Origin: Marinosulfonomonas sp.
GTDB taxonomy: Bacteria > Pseudomonadota > Alphaproteobacteria > Rhodobacterales > Rhodobacteraceae
Direction: 5' to 3'
DNA: 5,518 nt
Assembly: GCA_015494385.1 (NCBI GenBank)
Contig: WGBJ01000427.1
Span: 1-5,518, forward strand
Made by a program: the position numbers and the translations under genes. This document shows positions 1-5,518 of the stretch, piece after piece. The notes below the pieces were generated by a model. That model saw nothing but the letters and a program-made list of their open reading frames with translations. It had not been told where the DNA came from and did not search any database. The number at the start of each line of letters is the position of its first letter. The first letter of the stretch is position 1.

Positions 1-1477
1 GCCATAGCGCGATTTGTGGAAACACCATGATGATCGCCAAAGCGGCCACCATGATCAGTACAAACGGTATGATCGAAACATAGATATCGTGGATCGTTAT
101 CTCGTCGGGGGCCATCGCCCGCATCAAGAACAGGTTATACCCGAATGGCGGGGTCATATAGGCGATCTGTGTGGTGATGGTGTACAAAACCCCGTACCAG
201 ATCAAATCAAATCCCAACACTTTTACCAATGGCACATAAAGCGGTGCCACGATAACCAGCATGGCCGTGTCATCCAGAAAGGTGCCCATCAGCAGAAATG
301 ACAGTTGCATGATGATCAGGATGGTCCAGGGGTTCAGGCCCAGTTGTTCACGGAACAACCCGTCAATCGCCCGCACCGCTCCCAGCCCGTCAAACACCGC
401 GCCAAAGCCAAGGGCGGCAACAACGATCAGCATGAACATACAGGAAATCGCCAGCGTGTTGCGCACGGATTCCTCGAACACATGGCGCGTCATCCGCCCC
501 TTCAGAACGGCCGCACCAAAGGCGGTCATCGCCCCGACGGCCGAGCTTTCGACAAGGCTGGTCCAGCCGTTGATAAAGGGCACCATCATCGAGAAAAAGA
601 TCACCAGCGGCAGCATGCCGGAAAACAGCAGGCGGTTCTTTTCCTTTAGATAGAGGTCATAGGACGTGCCCGGTTTGTTGCGGAATATGGCAAACAGCAC
701 AAACAGGCCAAGGGCAATCAGGGCTGCTGTATTAAAGGGGACAATGCCGGTCATTGGCGAGATAATCAAAACCGCAATCCCTGCCAATACAAAGAAGTTG
801 AACCGGATCGGGTGTTCCGAAATCTCCTCGAATTCGACCAGTTCTTCCTTACTTAGGGCCGGTCCAAGGCTGGGCGTGATTTTGCAGCGGAAATAGATAT
901 AGATGATGAACATCGCGGCCATCATCAGGCCCGGAATAATACCGGCCATCCACAGTTTGGAAACCGGCGCGCGGGCGATCATCGCATAAAGCACCAGCAC
1001 CACCGAGGGCGGCACCAGAATACCAAGGGATGATCCGGCCTGGATAACCCCTGTGACCATCCTTTTGTCATACCCCCGTCGCAACAGTTCGGGCAGCGCA
1101 ATGGTGGCCCCGATGGCCATGCCGGCAACCGACAATCCGTTCATCGCGGAAATCAGCACCATCAGGCCGATTGTCCCAATGGCAAGGCCCCCGCTGACCG
1201 ACCCCATCCAGACATGGAACATCTTGTACAGGTCATCGGCAATCTTACTTTCCGACAGCACATAGCCCATGAAGATGAACATCGGCAGGGTCAGCATCGG
1301 ATACCATTTCATCACCTTCATTGCGGCGGAAAACGGAATGTCGGACCCGCCTGTCCCCCACAGGGTAATCGCGGCAATGGCAGCAATCCCGCCGATCGCT
1401 CCAAAGACGCGTTGCCCCGTCAGCAGGGCCAGCATCATCGATGCGAACATGAAAATTGCGATATATTCCTGGGACAT
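1..1477 (-). CDS. TRAP transporter large permease subunit (DctM family), C-terminus cut by window edge
   Basis: This is the large membrane subunit of a tripartite ATP-independent periplasmic (TRAP) transporter, the ion-gradient-driven channel of the inner membrane. My reading of the minus strand gives 492 uninterrupted residues, beginning MSQEYIAIFMF and leaving the window at FPQIALW, which normally lies very near the end of DctM proteins, so only a few codons are missing. Family landmarks seen are PMFIFMGYVLSES (65-77), NGLSVAGMAIGATIALPE (113-130), GSSLGILVPPS (148-158), MGTFLDDTAM (397-406) and YMTPPFGYNLFLMR (440-453), with hydrophobic segments throughout. The protein is longer than typical DctM (about 430 residues) because of polar, charged stretches around 196-225 and 266-283. 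Such longer forms are known in the FcbT3/mannitol-chloroaromatic type branch. Its ATG overlaps the TAA of the small subunit by one base (TAATG), with AGGAGA about ten bases upstream. Substrate cannot be read from the permease; carboxylic acids are usual for the family. Confidence 0.95.
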   Translation of the reverse strand, partial: MSQEYIAIFMFASMMLALLTGQRVFGAIGGIAAIAAITLWGTGGSDIPFSAAMKVMKWYPMLTLPMFIFMGYVLSESKIADDLYKMFHVWMGSVSGGLAIGTIGLMVLISAMNGLSVAGMAIGATIALPELLRRGYDKRMVTGVIQAGSSLGILVPPSVVLVLYAMIARAPVSKLWMAGIIPGLMMAAMFIIYIYFRCKITPSLGPALSKEELVEFEEISEHPIRFNFFVLAGIAVLIISPMTGIVPFNTAALIALGLFVLFAIFRNKPGTSYDLYLKEKNRLLFSGMLPLVIFFSMMVPFINGWTSLVESSAVGAMTAFGAAVLKGRMTRHVFEESVRNTLAISCMFMLIVVAALGFGAVFDGLGAVRAIDGLFREQLGLNPWTILIIMQLSFLLMGTFLDDTAMLVIVAPLYVPLVKVLGFDLIWYGVLYTITTQIAYMTPPFGYNLFLMRAMAPDEITIHDIYVSIIPFVLIMVAALAIIMVFPQIALW

Positions 1478-1986
1478 TAGAGCTGCTCTCCTCTGAGTGT
1501 CGCGATGTCTTTGATAAGTTCCGAGATGGCCTGCAAAAGCATCATAAAGATACCGACACACATGATGGCCTTGATTGGCCATATCTGCGGACGCCACATC
1601 GAAGCGGAGTGTTGGTTGTATTTGATCGAATACAGCAGCGATTCAATGCCGCCAAACAGCATCACCCCCAGATAGAACATCAGCAACAGCACGGTGAAAC
1701 TGTCGACCCATGCCTTTTTGCGGTCCGACCATTCGCTGTAAAACAGATCCATCCGCACATTTGCGCCCAACTGGATCGAATAGGCCCCGCCCAGCAGGTA
1801 ATAGGCCACAAGCGTGAATTGTGCGACTTCGAGCGTCCAGAAAGGCGGGATGGTAAAGGCCTGTTTGGCAATGATGGAATATGCCAGAACACCGATCAGG
1901 AAAAAGATCGAATACATCATGATGCGGCCGACAAAATAGTTAAACCCGTCGACAATGCGGACATATGATTTGGCTATGCGTGGCAT
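1477..1986 (-). CDS. TRAP transporter small permease subunit (DctQ family)
   Basis: This 169-residue protein is the small membrane subunit that pairs with DctM in the inner membrane. It has the four expected hydrophobic segments, at roughly residues 19-40, 54-72, 94-116 and 135-156. The conserved region between helices 2 and 3 is present as GGAYSIQLGANVRMD (66-80). The WRP-x-IWPIK stretch (131-139) before helix 4 resembles the FcbT2-type branch, matching the longer DctM partner. The start is well supported: a perfect AAGGAGG (minus strand, 1997-1991) lies four bases before the ATG. The gene begins 13 bp inside the end of the upstream amidohydrolase gene and ends in a 1-bp overlap with the DctM gene, so all three are almost certainly one transcript with coupled translation. 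Function is confident; substrate is unknown. Confidence 0.95.
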   Translation of the reverse strand: MPRIAKSYVRIVDGFNYFVGRIMMYSIFFLIGVLAYSIIAKQAFTIPPFWTLEVAQFTLVAYYLLGGAYSIQLGANVRMDLFYSEWSDRKKAWVDSFTVLLLMFYLGVMLFGGIESLLYSIKYNQHSASMWRPQIWPIKAIMCVGIFMMLLQAISELIKDIATLRGEQL

Positions 1987-2765
1987 TGGGCCTCCTTGTT
2001 GTTGGCGATCAGTGTCAAAGCATCCGCGATCAGCTCTGCCAGCATTTTGCCAACGTCGCGTTGCTGGTCTGCGGTTGCGATCAGGTCGTTGCGCACCTCG
2101 ATCATCACATTCATCAGCCCGTTTGGCAGGGCGTGAAGTTTCAGCGTATGGGTAACACCGTCCTCGGGTCCATAGGGATCATTGCGCCGGGCGCTCAATT
2201 CTGTGTGCCTGGGGGCAAGGTCCAGCATGGCATCCGCCAGCCGTGTGTCGCTGTCATGCAGGATGCCGATTTCCACATCGCGCTGTTTGCCCAGATAGAC
2301 GGGGGTAAAGCTGTGGATGGTCACCAGCACTGGCGGGGTGGGGGATGTGGCGATGGTTTCGGCCAGCAGGGTGCGGAACGGCTCGTATACCGTGGCAACG
2401 CGTGCGGCTTTTTCGGCCTTGGTCAGGTTCTGGTTGCCGGGGATGTCGAAAACCTCGCTGCGCTCGGGCATCGCGCCGGGCGCTTCGGGGGGGCGGTTGC
2501 AATCGTAAACCAGACGCGAAACGGTGCTGGCCACAAGGCGGGCGTCCAGAATTTGACTGATCTCCTGTGCCACGGCCAGCGCACCGGGATCCCATGCGAC
2601 ATGGCTAAGGCGGGTGGTCTCGTCCAGCCCCAGATTGTCCAGCGCGGCGGGAATCCGGTTAGCGGCATGTTCGCACACAAGCAACACCTGCCCATTGCCA
2701 TCGGCATTGTGCAATACGGCAGCGGGTGTGCCTTCCAGATCGGTTGTGTCGATCAAACGCCCCAT
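1974..2765 (-). CDS. N-formylglutamate amidohydrolase family protein
   Basis: The 263-residue product belongs to the N-formylglutamate amidohydrolase (HutG-like, PF05013) family, metal-dependent cytoplasmic hydrolases that release formate from N-formylglutamate in one branch of histidine degradation. Recognisable blocks are LLVCEHAANRIP (28-39), HVAWDPGALAVA (55-66), SRLVYDCNRPPEAP (83-96), IPGNQNL (108-114), TIHSFTPVYLG (149-159) and MIEVRNDLI (221-229). Conserved His, Glu and Asp in these blocks (E32/H33, H55, D59, H151, E223) are the likely metal and catalytic positions. I chose the ATG at 2765 because it follows a GAGGGGG ribosome site and sits just before the first conserved block. An upstream in-frame GTG at 2813 lies inside the operator and upstream of the predicted transcription start. 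No other hut genes are visible. As first gene of the TRAP operon it probably processes the imported compound. True substrate is uncertain: N-formylglutamate, another N-acyl amino acid, or an unrelated amide. Confidence 0.9.
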   Translation of the reverse strand: MGRLIDTTDLEGTPAAVLHNADGNGQVLLVCEHAANRIPAALDNLGLDETTRLSHVAWDPGALAVAQEISQILDARLVASTVSRLVYDCNRPPEAPGAMPERSEVFDIPGNQNLTKAEKAARVATVYEPFRTLLAETIATSPTPPVLVTIHSFTPVYLGKQRDVEIGILHDSDTRLADAMLDLAPRHTELSARRNDPYGPEDGVTHTLKLHALPNGLMNVMIEVRNDLIATADQQRDVGKMLAELIADALTLIANNKEAQCHA

Positions 2766-2796
2766 ATTCCCCCTCGAGTCGTTTGTGTTCCAATAA

Positions 2797-2813
2797 TGAA
2801 GAGAATTCTTCAC
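2797..2813. promoter_or_regulatory. Operator O1, 17-bp inverted-repeat site
   Basis: The sequence TGAAGAGAATTCTTCAC contains a perfect inverted repeat, TGAAGA-N4-TCTTCA (2797-2812). It recurs with one mismatch at 2841-2857. It overlaps the -35 element of the plus-strand regulator promoter and the likely -10 region of the minus-strand operon promoter. Position between divergent genes, symmetry and duplication all point to a binding site for the adjacent RpiR-family protein. The pairing with that protein is inferred. Confidence 0.75.
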
Positions 2814-2831
2814 AAACCCCCCTTGTGTCAA
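2803..2831 (-). promoter_or_regulatory. Candidate promoter of the amidohydrolase/TRAP operon
   Basis: A perfect TTGACA lies on the minus strand at 2831-2826. The matching -10 is weak: AAGAAT at 15-bp spacing (2810-2805) or GAATTC at 17-bp spacing (2808-2803). Either lies inside operator O1. Transcription would begin near 2797, giving a leader of about 30 bases before the ATG at 2765. A weak -10 under an operator fits a regulated promoter, but the exact start is a guess. Confidence 0.5.
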
Positions 2832-2837
2832 TATAAT
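2809..2837 (+). promoter_or_regulatory. Candidate sigma70-type promoter of the RpiR regulator
   Basis: TTCACA (2809-2814, five of six to consensus) is followed after exactly 17 bases by a perfect TATAAT (2832-2837). Expected start of transcription is about 2844, leaving a leader of roughly 56 bases before the GTG at 2900. The -35 lies in operator O1 and the start point lies in operator O2, so autorepression is the natural prediction. The -10 abuts the -35 of the opposing operon promoter, so polymerase could probably occupy only one of the two at a time. Confidence 0.65.
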
Positions 2838-2840
2838 TCC

Positions 2841-2857
2841 TGAAAAGAATTCTTCAC
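2841..2857. promoter_or_regulatory. Operator O2, second copy of the 17-bp site
   Basis: TGAAAAGAATTCTTCAC differs from O1 at a single position and keeps the TGAARA-N4-TCTTCA symmetry with one arm mismatch. Its centre is 44 bp from that of O1, about four helical turns, so both sites would face nearly the same side of the DNA, allowing cooperative binding or a tetramer spanning the two. It covers the predicted start of transcription of the regulator gene. Confidence 0.75.
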
Positions 2858-2899
2858 GTCGGCGCGCCCTGTTGGTATATTGACAAAAAGGAATATCGA

Positions 2900-3772
2900 G
2901 TGACTGAAGCAAGTGGCACCGTAGCGGACCGGCTGCAATCGGCCTTTGAGCGGCTGACCCGCGCCGAGCGGCAGTTGGCAGATTCGATCCTTGAAAATTA
3001 TCCGGTGTCCGGTTTGGGCACGATTACGACGGTTGCGGTTGGTGCGCAGGTATCCACGCCGACGGTGGCGCGGATGGTGCAAAAGCTGGGATACAAGGGG
3101 TTTCCCGAGTTTCAGGCGGCTTTGCGTCACGAGCTGGAGGCCAAGATCACCGGCCCGATTGCCAAGTTTGACACATGGGCGGAGCATGCCCCTGTTGGCC
3201 ATATCCTGAACCGGTTTGCCGAAGCGGTGAACAGCAACATCCGACAGACTTTGGCGCAGGTGGATACCGATTGCTTTGACGAAAGCTGCGCCTTGCTGGC
3301 TGATCCGGCACGGGCGATTTATGTGGTTGGCGGGCGGATTACCCGGTCATTGGCGGATTATTTTTTCCTGCACATGCAGGTGATCCGCCCGAATGTGACG
3401 CATATCCAGTCGATTTCAAACGCCTGGCCGCATTACCTGCTGGACATCAAAGAGGGCGATGTCATCGTTATATTCGATATCCGCCGCTATGAAAATTCCA
3501 CCCTGAAGCTGGCCGAAATGGCACGCGAGCGGGGCGCGCAGATTATCCTGTTTACCGATCAATGGCGCTCGCCTGTGGCGAAATATGCAGGGCATGTTTT
3601 GTCCAGCCGGATTGTGGTGCCATCGGCATGGGATTCACTGGTGGCGCCGATGGTGCTGCTGGAAACCCTGATTGCCGAAGTGCAGGAACAGTCATGGGGC
3701 GAAACCCGCCCGCGCATGGAAGCGCTGGAAGAAATGTTCGACCGTACGCGGTTCTTTCGCAAGTTTACCTGA
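2900..3772 (+). CDS. MurR/RpiR family transcriptional regulator (HTH plus SIS domain)
   Basis: This 290-residue protein has the two-domain RpiR layout. An N-terminal HTH_6 domain (about 1-80) contains the helix-turn-helix TTVAVGAQVSTPTVARMVQKLGYKGFPEF around 43-71. A C-terminal SIS domain (about 125-262) starts at YVVGGRITRSLADYFFLH (141-158). It begins at GTG with AAGGA seven bases upstream; the first HTH_6 helices start right after it, so little or nothing is missing. SIS domains of this family usually bind sugar phosphates through a Ser/Thr loop such as SxSGxT. Here the equivalent segment reads IVIFDIRRYENST (189-201), which lacks that loop and offers two arginines, so a carboxylate or other non-sugar ligand is plausible. 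It is divergent from the amidohydrolase/TRAP operon with paired operators between them, so it is the likely local regulator of both units. Family assignment is firm; ligand and sign of regulation are inferred. Confidence 0.94.
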   Translation: MTEASGTVADRLQSAFERLTRAERQLADSILENYPVSGLGTITTVAVGAQVSTPTVARMVQKLGYKGFPEFQAALRHELEAKITGPIAKFDTWAEHAPVGHILNRFAEAVNSNIRQTLAQVDTDCFDESCALLADPARAIYVVGGRITRSLADYFFLHMQVIRPNVTHIQSISNAWPHYLLDIKEGDVIVIFDIRRYENSTLKLAEMARERGAQIILFTDQWRSPVAKYAGHVLSSRIVVPSAWDSLVAPMVLLETLIAEVQEQSWGETRPRMEALEEMFDRTRFFRKFT

Positions 3773-3790
3773 GGCTGCCCCGCTGGATGC

Positions 3791-3823
3791 CTGCGGCGCG
3801 GATATTTAGGGCAAGAAGAAGGA
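3791..3823. repeat. Rhodobacteraceae-like intergenic motif after the RpiR gene
   Basis: The stretch includes GCGCGGATATTTAGGG followed by CAAGAAGAAGGA. From memory, similar GC-rich plus ATATTTTTGG plus AAGAAGAAGG motifs recur just after genes in Rhodobacteraceae genomes and may act in transcription termination or as a dispersed repeat. Only one copy is in this window, so repeat status cannot be shown here. A weak 4-bp stem, CCGC/GCGG (3780-3783 with 3793-3796), precedes the T-rich part. It starts 18 bases after the regulator stop codon. Confidence 0.35.
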
Positions 3824-3926
3824 CAAGGGCGATCTGCACAAAATCTGCTGAAACGGGCATCATGCTCTGAACATTTGCTGTTTAGGACTGTTTTACAAGC
3901 CGCCAACAGGCGCGGCAGGACAGTGC

Positions 3927-3932
3927 AAGGAG
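3927..3932 (+). promoter_or_regulatory. Ribosome binding site that sets the start of the membrane protein
   Basis: AAGGAG lies eight bases before the ATG at 3941, ideal spacing. It argues against the more upstream in-frame ATG at 3875, which has no such site. A second ATG at 3956, preceded by GAGGA, is a weaker alternative. Confidence 0.75.
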
Positions 3933-3940
3933 CAGTAAAG

Positions 3941-5482
3941 ATGCGAGGATATTTGATGCGCGGTGTGCCCGCGTCGGTGCGGATGGATGCGTGGTGGATG
4001 AGTGGCGAAGCCCCTGTGGTGCCGCCGGTGGACAAACCCGAAGGCAGCATGCAGGCGGTGCGCCGTGCACCGGTGCGGCTGGTGTTGTTGCTGGCGCTGA
4101 TCCTGTTGGCGGACTGGTTGTTCTGGGGCTATGGCGCGGGTGTTTCGCTGGTGTTGTTCGGGGTGGCCTTGGCGGCGGCTGTCTGGCTGGTATCGGGGCG
4201 GCGTGACTGGCGGCGCGGGGATACGCTGGCGGCGCTGGTGTTCGGCGCTGGGCTGTTGCCTGTTCTGGAGTATGTGCAGGGGGTGTCGGCGCTGTTCTAT
4301 ATCGGCAGCCTGACGGGTTTTGCTGTTTGGGTAGCGCTAAACGGGCAGGGGCGGCTGGCGGATTTGCTGCAAGCGGGCGTTCGGTTCTGGCTGTTGGCAC
4401 CGATGCAGGTGCTGCGCGATGCAGGAACCGAGGGGCAAGCCGTGGTTCAGGCGCAGGATATGCGTGGATTGTTGCGGGCGTGGGGGTTGCCGGTCGTAGC
4501 AAGTGTGATTTTTCTGGTGTTGTTCGTTGCGGGCAATCCGGTGTTTGAAAATCTGGTGTTTCGTTTTCCGGGCATTGATGGGGATGTGTCCCGACTGTTG
4601 TTCTGGGCGCTGGTCGCCGCATTGGTCTGGCCGTTTCTGGTTTTGCAAAAGATGCGCCAGCGGATGCGGGTGCCGTTCGATATACCAAAGGCGCCACGCC
4701 TGTCGGTTCCGGCCTTGTTCAACCCGCAATCGGTGGTGAATTCCTTGGTGCTGTTCAATCTGATGTTCGCGCTGCAAACCGGGCTGGATGCGGTTTACCT
4801 GTGGGGACATGCGGAATTGCCCGATGGTGTTTCCCCCGCCGCCTTTGCCCATCGCGGAGCCTACCCGCTGGTTTTGACAGCGCTGCTGGCGGGCCTGTTT
4901 GCAATGGTGTCGCGCCCTTATGTGCACGCGCGGCGCGGGTTGCAGGCCTTGTTGCTGCTGTGGCTGGGTCAGAACGTGGCCCTGATGGCAGGCGCGGTAT
5001 TGCGGCTGGACCTTTATGTCGATGCATATGGCCTGACCTATCTGCGGGTGGCGGCGTTTATCTGGATGGGGATGGTCGCGGCCGGTCTGGCGCTGATCGG
5101 CTGGCAAGTGCTGCGCGGGCGTGAAAACGGCTGGATGCTGGCGCGGATGGCGGGGCTGCTGGTGGCGGTGCTGTACCTGTGCAGCTTTGTGAATTTTGCC
5201 GATATGATTGCGCGCTTCAACCTGTCACGAGAGCCGGATGTTTATGCGGTCAAGGGCGGAGGCCGCGCGCCGGTGCGGCTGGATGGCGATTACATTTGCG
5301 CACTGGGTTCCATGGCGATGCCCGCGATCGCGGAGTATCAACAGAAAACCGGACAGGCCGTATGTGGCGCATGGAACATGCCGGCATATCCCCAAATCGA
5401 CAACTGGCGCGAATGGGGCTTTCGCAAGTGGCGTGTTCAGCGTTACGTTGCAACGGATACCGCAATGGAAAACAAGCTATGA
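3941..5482 (+). CDS. DUF4173/DUF4153-type polytopic membrane protein
   Basis: The 513-residue product is an integral inner-membrane protein of unknown function. After a soluble N-terminus of about 43 residues I count ten or eleven hydrophobic segments, near 46-64, 67-84, 96-110, 115-132, 186-205, 217-235, 266-286, 308-326, 335-354, 367-389 and 399-418, then a soluble C-terminal tail of about 90 residues. Features that bring DUF4173/DUF4153 to mind are LFNLMFALQTGLDAVYLW (271-288), FAHRGAYPLVLTALLAG (302-318), YGLTYLRVAAFIWMG (363-377) and NFADMIARFNLSR (418-430). The tail has two cysteines, in YICALGS (451-457) and AVCGAWN (473-479), and an aromatic, basic end, WREWGFRKWR (489-498). The start follows AAGGAG at 3927-3932. 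The stop overlaps the start of a response regulator gene by four bases (ATGA), implying coupled translation and perhaps a role in envelope sensing. Family call is from recall of conserved segments; biochemical role is unknown. Confidence 0.85.
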   Translation: MRGYLMRGVPASVRMDAWWMSGEAPVVPPVDKPEGSMQAVRRAPVRLVLLLALILLADWLFWGYGAGVSLVLFGVALAAAVWLVSGRRDWRRGDTLAALVFGAGLLPVLEYVQGVSALFYIGSLTGFAVWVALNGQGRLADLLQAGVRFWLLAPMQVLRDAGTEGQAVVQAQDMRGLLRAWGLPVVASVIFLVLFVAGNPVFENLVFRFPGIDGDVSRLLFWALVAALVWPFLVLQKMRQRMRVPFDIPKAPRLSVPALFNPQSVVNSLVLFNLMFALQTGLDAVYLWGHAELPDGVSPAAFAHRGAYPLVLTALLAGLFAMVSRPYVHARRGLQALLLLWLGQNVALMAGAVLRLDLYVDAYGLTYLRVAAFIWMGMVAAGLALIGWQVLRGRENGWMLARMAGLLVAVLYLCSFVNFADMIARFNLSREPDVYAVKGGGRAPVRLDGDYICALGSMAMPAIAEYQQKTGQAVCGAWNMPAYPQIDNWREWGFRKWRVQRYVATDTAMENKL

Positions 5483-5518
5483 GCAAGAAAATCCTTATCA
5501 TTGACGACGATCCGCAGA
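5479..5518 (+). CDS. Response regulator, N-terminal fragment (continues past the window)
   Basis: Thirteen codons are visible, MSKKILIIDDDPQ. This is the typical first beta strand of a CheY-like receiver domain followed by the acidic residues D9-D11 that help bind magnesium at the phosphorylation site. The phospho-acceptor Asp and any output domain are outside the window. The ATG shares four bases with the TGA of the membrane protein gene (ATGA), and a GGAA sequence eight bases upstream can serve as a weak ribosome site. A sensor kinase gene probably follows. Output domain type cannot be told. Confidence 0.85.
   Translation, partial: MSKKILIIDDDPQ

Noticed and set aside
1456..1968. Plus-strand open frame of 170 codons
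   Set aside because: It is antisense to the small TRAP subunit gene, is rich in His and Gln as such shadows are, and has no support as a protein.
1965..2843. Plus-strand open frame of 292 codons
   Set aside because: It mirrors the amidohydrolase gene on the other strand, runs into the operator region and has no recognisable family motifs.
2766..2912. N-terminal extension of the amidohydrolase up to 2912, or a GTG start at 2813 with AAGGGG upstream
   Set aside because: The extension runs through both operators and the overlapping promoters and into the regulator gene. The GTG at 2813 would lie upstream of the predicted transcription start, and the extra residues match no family block.
3901..3912. 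Small hairpin CGCC-AACA-GGCG upstream of the membrane protein
   Set aside because: The stem is only four base pairs and no T-run follows. In GC-rich DNA this is expected by chance, so it is not called a terminator or riboswitch.
3841..3926. Possible promoter for the membrane protein and response regulator genes
   Set aside because: TTGCTG (3875-3880) and TTACAA (3893-3898) are only 12 bases apart, too close for a sigma70 promoter, and no better pair was seen.
3875..3940. Upstream ATG at 3875 as start of the membrane protein
   Set aside because: No ribosome site precedes it, whereas the ATG at 3941 has AAGGAG at ideal spacing; the added 22 residues look like translated leader.
3882..4697. 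Long minus-strand open frame of 271 codons, Pro/Ala/Arg-rich
   Set aside because: It is antisense to the membrane protein gene, has the composition expected from the complement of a GC-rich Leu/Val/Gly-rich gene, and shows no domain.

Overview
The window looks like a chromosomal segment from an alphaproteobacterium, most likely Rhodobacteraceae (Roseobacter group). This rests on the moderately high GC content, the gene families present (a TRAP transporter beside an N-formylglutamate amidohydrolase-like enzyme and an RpiR regulator) and a remembered intergenic motif (GGATATTTAGGGCAAGAAGAAGG). No database search was possible, so the taxonomic call is an inference. No tRNA, rRNA, CRISPR array or insertion sequence was seen.

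Left part (1-2765, minus strand): a tightly packed three-gene operon read right to left. The first gene encodes an N-formylglutamate amidohydrolase family protein (1974-2765). It overlaps by 13 bp the small (DctQ-type) TRAP permease subunit gene (1477-1986), which overlaps by 1 bp the large (DctM-type) subunit gene (1-1477, cut by the window edge a few codons before its expected end). The periplasmic binding protein that a TRAP system needs is not in the window.

Middle (2766-3772): a 134-bp divergent control region followed by a plus-strand RpiR-family regulator (2900-3772). The control region holds two near-identical 17-bp inverted-repeat sites, TGAARAGAATTCTTCAC, 44 bp apart. They are placed over two overlapping divergent promoters. 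The simplest model is that the regulator controls both itself and the amidohydrolase/TRAP operon. Its SIS domain lacks the usual Ser-rich phosphosugar loop and has DIRRYENST instead. Together with the carboxylate-type transporter and the amidohydrolase, this suggests a non-sugar ligand, possibly an N-formyl or N-acyl amino acid or another organic acid. That substrate is a hypothesis.

Right part (3773-5518): a 168-bp intergenic stretch with the Rhodobacteraceae-like motif, then an integral membrane protein of the DUF4173/DUF4153 type (3941-5482). Its stop overlaps the start of a response regulator (from 5479, only 13 codons visible) in an ATGA junction. The membrane protein therefore appears translationally coupled to a two-component system that continues beyond the window.
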